A stretch of DNA of 64,000 bases from the NCBI GenBank assembly GCA_040414855.1, contig JBEDUQ010000081.1, forward strand, positions 4,787 through 68,786, given 5' to 3'. Position numbers and translations under genes: made by a program. The stretch is from DASVXQ01 sp040414855. GTDB lineage: Bacteria > Actinomycetota > CALGFH01. Shown here in pieces: positions 1 through 7,530 of the stretch (its first letter is position 1; every line of letters starts with the position of its first letter). The notes beneath the pieces are model-generated. The model was not told where the DNA came from. It saw only the letters and a list, made by a program, of their open reading frames with translations, and made no database searches.

Positions 1-1433
1 TCGCGAAGTGGGACGCGCACGGCCGGCCCTTCTTCCACGGACACGACCTGACCCTCTCGGTGCCGGCCGGGCCGCTCGAGGTGGTCTGCGCGCGCGGGCT
101 CGAGTTCGACCGGACCACCGTCGACGTTCACGTCGACGCCCGCGAGACCCGCGCGGTGGAGTGCGACCCGCCACGGCTGTTCGATCCCGCCGCCGGCGGC
201 TGGTACGGGGGCGACCTGCACGTCCACATGAACTACGGCGGCGACCTGGTCTGCGCGCCGGAGGACGCCGCCCGCATGCAGCTCGGCGAGGGCCTCCATC
301 TGGCCAACCTGGTGGCCGGCAACTGCCTCACCTCGCTGGTCTACGACCGCGAGCTGCTGGAGGGCTTCGCCGGCCGGGACCTCCCCTGGCCGGGCGGCGG
401 GATGCTCGCCCGGATGGGCGTTGAGTACCGCAACGACCTGCTCGGCCACGTCCACGCCCTCGGCCCGTGCGCCGCGCCGGCCAGCTACCAGAGCGGCCAC
501 GAGCGCTCCGACCATCCGGAGGACTGGCCGCCCAACAAGACCGCCTGCGAAGCGCTCCGGGCTCTCGACGCCACCGTCGGCTACTGCCATCCGGCGCTCA
601 CCGACTTCCCGGACGGGTCGACCCGCGGCTTCTTCGACTACCCGCACTCGGTCGAGGCCAGGGAGCTGGTCGCCGACGCCGCCCTCGGGGTGGTCGACTC
701 GATCGACCTGATCTCGCCGTTCAATGACCAGGGCGCGACCTACCTCTACCACCGGCTGCTCTCGTGCGGGCTGCGGCTGGCCGCGACCGCGGGGACCGAT
801 GTGTTCCTGTCCTTCTCGCAGCTCGGCACGGCGTCGAACCCTCCCGGCTGGGGCCGCGTCTACGCCCACCTCGACGACCGGCCGCTGTCGGTGGAGGCGT
901 TCAAGGACGCCATCCGCCAGGGCCGCACCATGGTCACCAACGGCCCATGGCTGTCGCTGGAGGTGAACGGGCACGGCCCGGGCGCGGTGCTGGACCTGTC
1001 GGGCGGCGAGCGGGTCGAGGTCACCGCCAGGGTGGCCGGCCCTGGTGCGGAGTGGCTGCGGCTGGTCGGGCCCGACGGGACCCTGGCCGAGGGCGACCCC
1101 GGCTCCGAGCTGCGCTTGGAGGTCGCGACGGACGCGCCCACCTGGATCGCCGCGATGGCCGGCGGCGGCCGCCATCCCAACACGCTCGACCAGTCGGTCT
1201 TCGCCCACAGCACCCCGGTGTACGTCGACGTCGCCGGCCGGCGGGTCGCCCGGGCCACCGACGCGCGCTGGTGCCTGGAGCTGCTCGACGAGCTGGAGCG
1301 GTTCGCCGGCCGCCACGGCCACTTCGAGCCGGCGACTCGGGAGGAGCGCTTCGGCGACCTGGTCGCGGTGATCGAGGCCGCCCGCGGCTTCTACCGCGGC
1401 GTGGTTGAGTCAGCCGCCGTCGGCACCGCCTGA
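1..1433 (+). CDS. CehA/McbA family metallohydrolase, 5' end outside window
   Basis: The frame is open from base 3 to the TGA at 1431-1433, so about 476 residues are visible and the N-terminus is missing. A GTG at 60 is in frame, but the protein reads through it with sensible sequence. A PHP-like metal site is visible: GGDLHVHMNYGG (bases 208-243), then GYCHPA near 580 and TAGTDVF near 795. These fit the CehA/McbA family, first known from carbaryl hydrolysis, though most members have unknown substrates. A beta-rich C-terminal part follows from about base 960. Its last 24 bases overlap the convergent sigma factor gene. The family is well supported; the substrate is unknown. Confidence 0.8.
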   Translation, partial: AKWDAHGRPFFHGHDLTLSVPAGPLEVVCARGLEFDRTTVDVHVDARETRAVECDPPRLFDPAAGGWYGGDLHVHMNYGGDLVCAPEDAARMQLGEGLHLANLVAGNCLTSLVYDRELLEGFAGRDLPWPGGGMLARMGVEYRNDLLGHVHALGPCAAPASYQSGHERSDHPEDWPPNKTACEALRALDATVGYCHPALTDFPDGSTRGFFDYPHSVEARELVADAALGVVDSIDLISPFNDQGATYLYHRLLSCGLRLAATAGTDVFLSFSQLGTASNPPGWGRVYAHLDDRPLSVEAFKDAIRQGRTMVTNGPWLSLEVNGHGPGAVLDLSGGERVEVTARVAGPGAEWLRLVGPDGTLAEGDPGSELRLEVATDAPTWIAAMAGGGRHPNTLDQSVFAHSTPVYVDVAGRRVARATDARWCLELLDELERFAGRHGHFEPATREERFGDLVAVIEAARGFYRGVVESAAVGTA

Positions 1434-2672
1434 GGGCGCCAGGCTCGCGGCCCGCGACTCCAGGTAGTCGCGCTCGGGAAGGCTGGTGGTCCGCCGCGCG
1501 GCCGAACGGTAGCGGGCCAGGGCGCCGTCGCGGTCGCCGGCCATCTCCAGCAGGTGCGCGCGGACCGCGTCGAGGCGGTGATGGCCGGCGAGCTGACCGT
1601 CCCCCTCCAGGGCGTCCAGCAGCTCCAGCCCCGCCCGCGGGCCGTGGACCATCGCCACCGCGACCGCCCGGTTCAGGGTCACCATCGGGTTGGGCGCGAC
1701 CCGCTCCAGCATCTCGTAGAGCGCCAGGATCTGCGGCCAGTCGGTGTCCTCGGCGCGGGCCGCCTCGTCGTGGACCGCGGCGATCGCCGCCTGGAGCTGG
1801 TATGGGCCCAGCGGCGCCCGCTGGAGCGTGCCGGTGACCAGCGCCACGCCCTCGCGGATCCGGGCCCTGTCCCACCGGGACCGGTCCTGCTCGGCCAGCG
1901 GGACCAGCGCGCCGTCGGGCCGCGTCCGCGACGGGCGCCGGGCGTCGGTCAGCAGCATCAGCGCCAGCAGCCCGGTCACCTCGCCGTCGCCGGGCAGCAG
2001 CTCGCGCAGCGCCCGCGTCAGCCGGATCGCCTCGGCGGTCAGGTCGGTGCGCTGAAGCCGCGGTCCCGAGGTGGCGGTGTAGCCCTCGTTGAAGACCAGG
2101 TAGAGCACGTGCAGCACCACCCGCAGCCGCTCGGCCCGCTCGCCGGGCGGAGGCAGCTCGAAACGCGCCCCGCTGCGCTTGATCGTCGCCTTGGCGCGGC
2201 TGATCCGCTGCGCCATGGTCGCCTCGGGGACCATGAAGGCCCGCGCGATCTCGGCGCTGGTGAGGCCGCCGACCGCCCGCAGGGTCAGGGCGATCTGCGA
2301 CGGCGCCGACAGCGCCGGATGGCAGCACATGAAGAGCAGCGTCAGGGTGTCGTCGTGCTCGGGCGGCCGCTCGTCGCCGGGCCCGGGTCGCGCCGCCTCG
2401 ACCGCCTCGGTGGTCGCGGCGGCGGCCTCCCGGCGGCGGCGCGCCTCCTCGCCGCGGAGCTGGTCGGTCAGCCGCCGCGAGGCGACCGTGACCAGCCAGC
2501 CGCGCGGGTAGTCGGGGAGCCCCTGCTCGGGCCACTGGACCGAGGCCGCCAGCAGCGCCTCCTGGACCGCGTCCTCGCAGGCGTCGAAGTGGCCGTAGCG
2601 GCGCACCAGGGCGCCGAGCACCTGTGGCGCCAGCTCGCGCAACAGGCCGTCGAACCGCTCGCCGGAGTCCAC
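1410..2672 (-). CDS. ECF42-like RNA polymerase sigma factor
   Basis: 420 residues, much longer than a plain ECF sigma factor. The N-terminus has sigma region 2 (FDACEDAVQEALLA, then YPRGWLVTVASRR). Region 4 is a helix-turn-helix around LTSAEIARAFMVPEATM. A long helical C-terminal domain follows (FMCCHPALS, FNEGYTAT, LNRAVAVAMVHGP), which matches the DUF6596/TPR-like extension of the ECF42 group. The GTG start lies 3 bases after the stop of the response regulator, so the gene is probably the last cistron of a kinase-regulator-sigma operon. ECF42 genes usually sit beside a small DGPF/YCII protein; none is seen here. No anti-sigma factor gene is adjacent. Confidence 0.85.
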   Translation of the reverse strand: MDSGERFDGLLRELAPQVLGALVRRYGHFDACEDAVQEALLAASVQWPEQGLPDYPRGWLVTVASRRLTDQLRGEEARRRREAAAATTEAVEAARPGPGDERPPEHDDTLTLLFMCCHPALSAPSQIALTLRAVGGLTSAEIARAFMVPEATMAQRISRAKATIKRSGARFELPPPGERAERLRVVLHVLYLVFNEGYTATSGPRLQRTDLTAEAIRLTRALRELLPGDGEVTGLLALMLLTDARRPSRTRPDGALVPLAEQDRSRWDRARIREGVALVTGTLQRAPLGPYQLQAAIAAVHDEAARAEDTDWPQILALYEMLERVAPNPMVTLNRAVAVAMVHGPRAGLELLDALEGDGQLAGHHRLDAVRAHLLEMAGDRDGALARYRSAARRTTSLPERDYLESRAASLAPSGGADGG

Positions 2673-2675
2673 GGC

Positions 2676-3341
2676 TCAGCGGCCCACGATGCCGGCGTCG
2701 TGGGCGAGCAGCCCGGCCTGGGTGCGGTTGGCGCAGCCGAGCTTCTCGAGCGTGCGGGAGACGTAGCCCTTCACGGTCGCCTCGGAGAGGAAGAGCCGCG
2801 CCGCGATCTGGGCGTTCGAGAGCCCCTCGCCGAGCCCCTGGAGGACCTCCAGCTCGCGCTCGGTCAGCGAGTCGGCCAGCTCCCTGGCCCGCTGCCGGCT
2901 CGACTGCTGGTCGGTGGAGGCGGCGACCAGGCGCCGGGCGGCCGCGGGCGACAGCACCATATTGCCGTCGGCGGCGACCCGGACCAGGCCGATCAGGTCC
3001 TCCGGCGGCGTCGACTTGACCAGGAAGCCGGCGGCGCCGGCGCGCAGCGCCCGCAGCACGTACTGGTCGGCGTCGAAGGTGGTCAGCGCGACCACCGCCG
3101 GCGGGTCGGCGAACCTGGCGATCCGCTCGATCGCGGTCAGGCCGTCGACGCCGGGCATGCGCAGGTCCATCAGCACCACGTCGGGATGATTGCGCCGCAC
3201 CGACTCGACCGCGGCGGCGCCGTCGTGCGCCTCGTCGACCACCTCGATGTCGCCGGAGGCGCCGAGGATGGTCCGCAGGTGGGCGCAGACCATCGGCTCG
3301 TCGTCGACCACGATCACCCGCACGGGCCGTCCGGCCGCCAT
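2676..3341 (-). CDS. NarL/LuxR-type response regulator
   Basis: 221 residues. The receiver domain spans residues 7-125, with acidic residues D13/D14, phosphoacceptor D60 (VVLMDLRMP), the conserved Thr in ALTTFD and Lys in FLVKST. A LuxR-type helix-turn-helix follows at about 155-212 (LTERELEVL, SNAQIAARLFLSEATVKGYV). The ATG overlaps the TGA of the upstream kinase by one base, so the two are translationally coupled. It is the expected phosphorylation target of that kinase and a DNA-binding regulator. Its targets are not known; the 22-bp repeats upstream of the operon are candidate sites. Confidence 0.92.
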   Translation of the reverse strand: MAAGRPVRVIVVDDEPMVCAHLRTILGASGDIEVVDEAHDGAAAVESVRRNHPDVVLMDLRMPGVDGLTAIERIARFADPPAVVALTTFDADQYVLRALRAGAAGFLVKSTPPEDLIGLVRVAADGNMVLSPAAARRLVAASTDQQSSRQRARELADSLTERELEVLQGLGEGLSNAQIAARLFLSEATVKGYVSRTLEKLGCANRTQAGLLAHDAGIVGR

Positions 3342-4561
3342 CAGCCGCCCACCGGGTCCGCTGTCGGGACGAACGCCGGCAGGGTCGCCTCCAGCAGGAA
3401 GCCTCCCTCGGCGTCCGGGCCGGCGCGCAGGCTGCCGCCGACCAGCTCGATGCGCCGGCGCAAGTTGGCGATGCCCATACCGGAGCCGGTCGCGGCCAGC
3501 ACCGGGTCGGGCCGTCCGGTCGGCGCGGTGTTGCGGACGGTCACCCGCACCTGCCCAGGCTCGTAGCGCACCCGCACCGCCACCTCGGCGCCCGGCGCGT
3601 GCTTGCGTACGTTGGTCAGGGCCTCCCGCACGACCCGGTCGACGGTGCGCCCGACCACCGGCGACGCCAGCGCCGGGTCGCCGTCCTCGACCAGCTCGGT
3701 GGGCACGCCGACGGCATTGGACTCCGCCGCCAGCGCGGCGAGCGCGTGGCCCGGCGGGAGCGACTCCTCGTGCGGCCGGTCGCCGTCGGGCTGCGTGCGG
3801 AGGATGCCGACCAGGTCGCGCAGCTCGTCCAGCGCCCGGCAGCCGGCCAGCCGCAGCTCCTCGGCCGCCTGGCGGGTCGCCTGGTCGGGCGCGGTCATCC
3901 GCAGCGCGCCGGCCTGGAGCACCATCAGGCTCACCCGGTGGGTGACCACGTCGTGCATCTCGCTGGCGAGCCGGGCGCGCTCCTCGGCGCGGGCCTGCTC
4001 GGCCAGCAGCTCCCGCTCGCGCTCCGCCCGCTCGGCGCGCTCGGTCAGGGCCCTGATCAGCCGCCTGCGGGCCTCGAAGTACATCGCCAGCAGCGGGCCG
4101 ATCGCGATCCGCGCCAGGCCGATGGTGATGACCGTGACCGATGGCTGCCAGGGCCGCGCGACCACGATCGTGAGCACCGCCAGGGCGGCGTAGGTCCAGC
4201 GCCGGTCGATGCGGCACTGAAGCGGCGCGTAGGCGGCGAGCACGGTCGCGAACGGCGCCCAGATGTTGCCCGGCTGCGCCGGCACCAGCAGGTGGGCCGG
4301 GGAGATCAGCAGGGTCACCAGCAGCGTGAACCCGGCCAGGATCCCGACCACCAGGAGCGGCGCGCGCCGGCGCAGCACCAGCGAGAAGCAGGCGAGCGCC
4401 TGGATCGCGAGCATCGCCCACGCGAGCTTCCCCGGGTTGGCCGGCCACCAGGAAGCGCCGATCAGCGTCAGCGTGGTGTCGAGGGCGACGAAGCCGAGCG
4501 CGAGCCCCAGGTCGAGGGCCAGCGCGCCTCTGGTTCTGGCCACGTCCGGGCCGCGGATCAT
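3341..4561 (-). CDS. NarL-family sensor histidine kinase
   Basis: 406 residues. About five hydrophobic segments lie between residues 12 and 160, followed by a charged coiled linker (about 165-198). The dimerisation/phosphoacceptor helix carries H203 in EMHDVVTHRVSL, the HisKA_3 pattern. The HATPase N-box is REALTNVRKHA and the G-box is GSGMGIANLRRR. The ATG at 4561 was chosen over an ATG-like start 57 bases upstream because AGGTGAG precedes it at normal spacing. There is no sizeable extracytoplasmic loop, so it probably senses the membrane state or a signal within the membrane. First gene of the kinase-regulator-ECF operon, divergent from the ABC/YceI operon. Confidence 0.9.
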   Translation of the reverse strand: MIRGPDVARTRGALALDLGLALGFVALDTTLTLIGASWWPANPGKLAWAMLAIQALACFSLVLRRRAPLLVVGILAGFTLLVTLLISPAHLLVPAQPGNIWAPFATVLAAYAPLQCRIDRRWTYAALAVLTIVVARPWQPSVTVITIGLARIAIGPLLAMYFEARRRLIRALTERAERAERERELLAEQARAEERARLASEMHDVVTHRVSLMVLQAGALRMTAPDQATRQAAEELRLAGCRALDELRDLVGILRTQPDGDRPHEESLPPGHALAALAAESNAVGVPTELVEDGDPALASPVVGRTVDRVVREALTNVRKHAPGAEVAVRVRYEPGQVRVTVRNTAPTGRPDPVLAATGSGMGIANLRRRIELVGGSLRAGPDAEGGFLLEATLPAFVPTADPVGG

Positions 4562-4658
4562 GCCTCTCACCTGGCAAACGGTACTCCACCGACCGGTCCG
4601 GGACGTCAAGGTCACCACCTTCGGAGGGTCGGCTCCCTACCAAGGTCGTATGGCCGCC

Positions 4659-4702
4659 CCCGGGAGGCTCCGTTGGTCGCCCCGGGAGGCTCCGTTGGTC
4701 GC
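4659..4702. repeat. 22-bp perfect tandem repeat between divergent operons
   Basis: Bases 4659-4680 and 4681-4702 are identical 22-mers that begin CCCGGGAGGCTCCG; a fragment of a third copy (TCCGGG) follows. They lie in the 249-base gap between the kinase operon (start 4561, minus) and the ABC/YceI operon (start 4811, plus). A two-turn spacing between identical motifs is what a dimeric regulator site can look like, so the response regulator at 2676-3341 is a candidate ligand. Slippage with no function is equally possible. No clear -35/-10 pair was found beside it. Confidence 0.6.
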
Positions 4703-4810
4703 TCCGGGTCGCGACCCATCGCCCTACCGGCGGCCCACCCCCGCGCCGTGCAATGGGTCCCGAACGATCGACGGCAATCGACAGGCAGTCACGCGACGAG
4801 GAGCGATCGA

Positions 4811-5587
4811 GTGATCGAAGTTCGGGACCTGACCAAACGATACGGCGGCACCACCGCCGTCGGCCGGCTGTCGTTCGAGGTGCGGCCGGGCGTGGTGACC
4901 GGCTTCCTCGGCCCCAACGGGTCGGGGAAGTCGACCACCCTGCGAGTGATCCTCGGGCTGGACCACCCCACCGCCGGCAGCGCCACCGTGGACGGCCGCG
5001 CCTACGCCGACCTGCCGGCGCCGGTCGAGGCGGTCGGGGCGCTGCTCGACGCGGGCGCCGCAGACCGGGCGCGGACGGCCTACGACCACCTGCGCTGGGT
5101 GGCGCGGGCGGCGCGGCTGCCGCGCCGGCGGATCGGCGAGGTGCTCGACCTGGTCGGGCTCGGCGAGGTCGCCGGCCGACGGGTGCGGACCTTCTCGCTG
5201 GGGATGTCCCAGCGGCTCGGGGTCGCCACCGCGCTGCTTGGCGACCCGGGGACGCTGATCCTCGACGAGCCGGTCAACGGTCTCGACCCCGAGGGGATCG
5301 CCTGGATCGGCGGGCTGCTCCGGCGGCTGGCCGCCGAGGGCAGGACCATGCTGATCGCCAGCCACCACCTCGCCGAGGTGCAGCAGACCGCCGACGCGGT
5401 GGTGGTCATCGGGCGCGGCAGGCTGCTCGCGCAGGCGACCACCGCCGAGCTGACCGCCGGCGGCCGCAGCCTCGCGGAGGCCTATCGGTCCCTCACCACC
5501 GCCAGCACCCAGTACCGGAGCCGGCCACAGAGCCAGCCGGCGACCCAACTCGCGGTCGACCGACCGCGCGAAAGGAGCAGCAGATGA
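4811..5587 (+). CDS. ABC transporter ATP-binding protein
   Basis: 258 residues. Walker A is GPNGSGKST (about residue 39), the signature is FSLGMSQRLG, and Walker B is TLILDEPVNGLD followed by the H-loop ASHHLAE. This is the ABC-2 exporter type of nucleotide-binding domain, which powers efflux of drugs, lipids or peptides. The GTG start at 4811 is preceded by GAGGAG at good spacing; the frame is open far upstream but without sensible sequence. The tail after about residue 215 is shorter than in DrrA-type ATPases. The stop overlaps the YceI start as ATGA. The matching permease is the gene after YceI. Confidence 0.92.
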   Translation: MIEVRDLTKRYGGTTAVGRLSFEVRPGVVTGFLGPNGSGKSTTLRVILGLDHPTAGSATVDGRAYADLPAPVEAVGALLDAGAADRARTAYDHLRWVARAARLPRRRIGEVLDLVGLGEVAGRRVRTFSLGMSQRLGVATALLGDPGTLILDEPVNGLDPEGIAWIGGLLRRLAAEGRTMLIASHHLAEVQQTADAVVVIGRGRLLAQATTAELTAGGRSLAEAYRSLTTASTQYRSRPQSQPATQLAVDRPRERSSR

Positions 5588-6141
5588 CCGCCACCGACCT
5601 CACCCCCGGCACCCCCGACAGCCCGAGCGGCATGCGCGCGCCGGCGATCGGCGCCTACCGCATCGACCCCGCCCGCTCGACCGTCGCCTTCCGCACCCGC
5701 CATCTGTTCGGGCTCGCCCGGGTGAAAGGCAGCTTCAGCATCCGGCGAGGGCTGGTCGAGGTGACCGACCCGGCCGGCGAGTCGCGGGTCCAGGTCGAGA
5801 TCGACGCCGCCAGCTTCCACACCGGCAACGGCCATCGTGACGGCGACGTCCGCTCGGCCAAGTTCCTGGACACCGGCCGGCACCCCTCGATGACCTTCGC
5901 CGCGCGGCGCCTGGAACGCGGGGCCGAGGGGGCCGCGCTGGTCGGGACGCTGACGGTCAAGGGCGTCGAGCGTCCGGTGCGCCTGGCGATCGATCGCTGC
6001 GCGCGGAACGGGGACCCCCGCGGGTTCGTGGCCAGCGCCTCGGCGCGGATCGACCGGACCGAGTTCGGCATCACCGCCTCGCGCGGGATGGCCGGCCGCT
6101 ACCTGGACCTTTCGATCGAGGTCGTGGGGGTGCCGCGATGA
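5584..6141 (+). CDS. YceI family protein
   Basis: 185 residues. The family pattern is clear: an opening strand (YRIDPARSTVAFRTRHL), GSFSIRRG, HRDGDVRSAKFLDTGRHP, then TFAA and a conserved end (RTEFGI). YceI proteins are lipocalin-like barrels that bind isoprenoid-type lipids and are often periplasmic. Here there is no signal peptide, so a cytoplasmic location is likely. It starts inside the stop of the ABC ATPase (ATGA) and its own stop overlaps the permease start (ATGA). Translational coupling on both sides suggests a stoichiometric partner of this exporter, for example a lipid-cargo carrier. That role is inferred. Confidence 0.9.
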   Translation: MTATDLTPGTPDSPSGMRAPAIGAYRIDPARSTVAFRTRHLFGLARVKGSFSIRRGLVEVTDPAGESRVQVEIDAASFHTGNGHRDGDVRSAKFLDTGRHPSMTFAARRLERGAEGAALVGTLTVKGVERPVRLAIDRCARNGDPRGFVASASARIDRTEFGITASRGMAGRYLDLSIEVVGVPR

Positions 6142-6965
6142 CCACGACCCAGCTGCGCATGCCGGTGGCGGCGCGCTCCGGGCCGCTGCGGCGGCTCGGC
6201 GACGCGCTGGCCGCCGAGTGGATCAAGGTCGCCACGCTGCACGCGATGTACCCGCTGCTGGTGGTGGCCGGCGCGCTCGCCGTCGGGGTCGGGGCGCTGC
6301 TCTCCGCGTCCGCCGGCGACGACCCCGCGACGCGGGTCGCCGGCGGGCCGCCGTTCGACCCGGTGGCGACCGCGCTGTCGGCGATGCCCTACGCCGGCGT
6401 GATCGTGGCCGCCATGGCGGTGACCCTGGTGACCTCCGAGTACGGCAACGGGATGATCCGGCTGACGCTGTCCGTGACCCCGTCGCGATGGCGCGTGTTC
6501 GGCGCGAAGCTGCTGGTCGCAGCGGTGCCGGCGCTGCTGGCGGGGACCGCGTTCGCGGCCGCGTCGGTCGCGGTCGGCCTGCGGATGCTGGCCTCGCGAG
6601 GCGTGGCCACGCCGGGCCTGACCGACCCCAAGGTGCTCGGCGCGATCGCGGGGGCCGGCGTCGGGACCTGCCTGATCAGCCTGCTGGCCACCTGCGTCGC
6701 GGTCGCGGTCCGCCACACCGCGCCGGCGGTCGCGCTCACCAACCTGATCGCGTTCGTGCCGGGGATCATGTACGCACTGCCCGACTGGTGGCAGCGCAAC
6801 CTGATCGCCTACCTGCCGACCGGCGCGACCGGCAGCCTCGCCGGAACCGTGGCCGACCGCTCTGTGGCGACCCTGCCGACGGCGACCGCCTACCTGGTGA
6901 TCGCCGGCTGGGCGCTCGCGCTGGTGGTCGCGGCCGGCACGGTCTTCGCGGGCAGGGACGCCTAG
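6138..6965 (+). CDS. ABC-2 type transporter permease
   Basis: 275 residues with about six hydrophobic segments (near residues 36-55, 75-98, 122-146, 167-192, 200-216 and 250-270). EYGNGMIRLTLSVTPSR is the familiar cytoplasmic loop of ABC-2 permeases, where reordering of the membrane enzyme is discussed. Its ATG overlaps the YceI stop and it should pair with the ATPase at 4811-5587. The substrate cannot be read from the sequence. The TAG stop lies just before a -10 box that starts a separate leaderless gene. Confidence 0.85.
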   Translation: MTTTQLRMPVAARSGPLRRLGDALAAEWIKVATLHAMYPLLVVAGALAVGVGALLSASAGDDPATRVAGGPPFDPVATALSAMPYAGVIVAAMAVTLVTSEYGNGMIRLTLSVTPSRWRVFGAKLLVAAVPALLAGTAFAAASVAVGLRMLASRGVATPGLTDPKVLGAIAGAGVGTCLISLLATCVAVAVRHTAPAVALTNLIAFVPGIMYALPDWWQRNLIAYLPTGATGSLAGTVADRSVATLPTATAYLVIAGWALALVVAAGTVFAGRDA

Positions 6966-6970
6966 TGGCA

Positions 6971-6982
6971 TAGGCTGGGGGC
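6971..6982 (+). promoter_or_regulatory. -10 box of a leaderless promoter
   Basis: TAGGCT at 6971-6976 is followed by six bases and then the ATG at 6983. Transcription would therefore start on or next to the A of the start codon, giving a leaderless mRNA. No clear -35 hexamer is seen. The same geometry recurs at 36340 and 43391. Confidence 0.55.
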
Positions 6983-7519
6983 ATGACCGCACCAGTCACG
7001 CCCCCAGCCATGCCGCCACCGACGGAGCCGGCGGACTCGCTCACCGATCCCAAGGAGCTGCTGGCCGGCTACCTCGACTACTACCGGGCGACCGTCCTGA
7101 ACAAGCTCGAGGGCATGTCCGAGAAGGACCTGCGCTCGAGCCGGCTGCCCTCGGGATGGACGCCGCTCGCGCTGCTCAGGCACCTCACCTTCGTCGAGCT
7201 GCGCTGGCTGCGATGGGGCTTCCTCGCCGAGGAGATCGACGACCCCTGGGGCGACGACGGCCCCGGCGGCGTCTGGGCGGTCCCCGACGAGACCACCAAG
7301 CAGGTGATCGCCGCCTTCCAGGACCAGTGCGAGCGCTCGCGGAAGATCGTCGCCGCCGCCTCCCTCGACGACGTCGCCCAGGCCGGCGGGCGCTTCGACA
7401 CGCCCGAGTCGCCGCCCGCGCTCGTCTGGATCCTGTTCCACCTGGTCCAGGAGTACGCCCGCCACGCCGGCCACCTCGACGTCGCCCGCGAGCTGGCCGA
7501 CGGGTCGGTCGGCGAGTAG
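6983..7519 (+). CDS. DinB/DUF664-like protein
   Basis: 178 residues. The helical pattern LLAGYLDYYRATVLNKLEGM, LPSGWTPLALLRHLTFVELRWL and a closing HLVQEYARHAGHLDVAREL fits the DinB/DUF664 four-helix family. Family members carry three His ligands for a metal; the candidates are the His of LLRHLTF and the two in ARHAGHLD. Some relatives use mycothiol or bacillithiol as thiol cofactor, which would suit an actinomycete. There is no Shine-Dalgarno sequence at the ATG, but a -10 box stands 6 bases upstream. The gene converges on the PhoD-like gene with an 11-base gap. Confidence 0.8.
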   Translation: MTAPVTPPAMPPPTEPADSLTDPKELLAGYLDYYRATVLNKLEGMSEKDLRSSRLPSGWTPLALLRHLTFVELRWLRWGFLAEEIDDPWGDDGPGGVWAVPDETTKQVIAAFQDQCERSRKIVAAASLDDVAQAGGRFDTPESPPALVWILFHLVQEYARHAGHLDVARELADGSVGE

Positions 7520-7530
7520 CACGGGGGCGG

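Noticed and set aside
1554..3566. Long plus-strand open frame across the sigma factor and response regulator
   Set aside because: Antisense to two clear gene families; its composition is only that of GC-rich antisense.
4811..6965. YceI gene as a recent insertion that split an ABC operon
   Set aside because: The ATGA overlaps on both sides and the uniform composition point to a settled operon.
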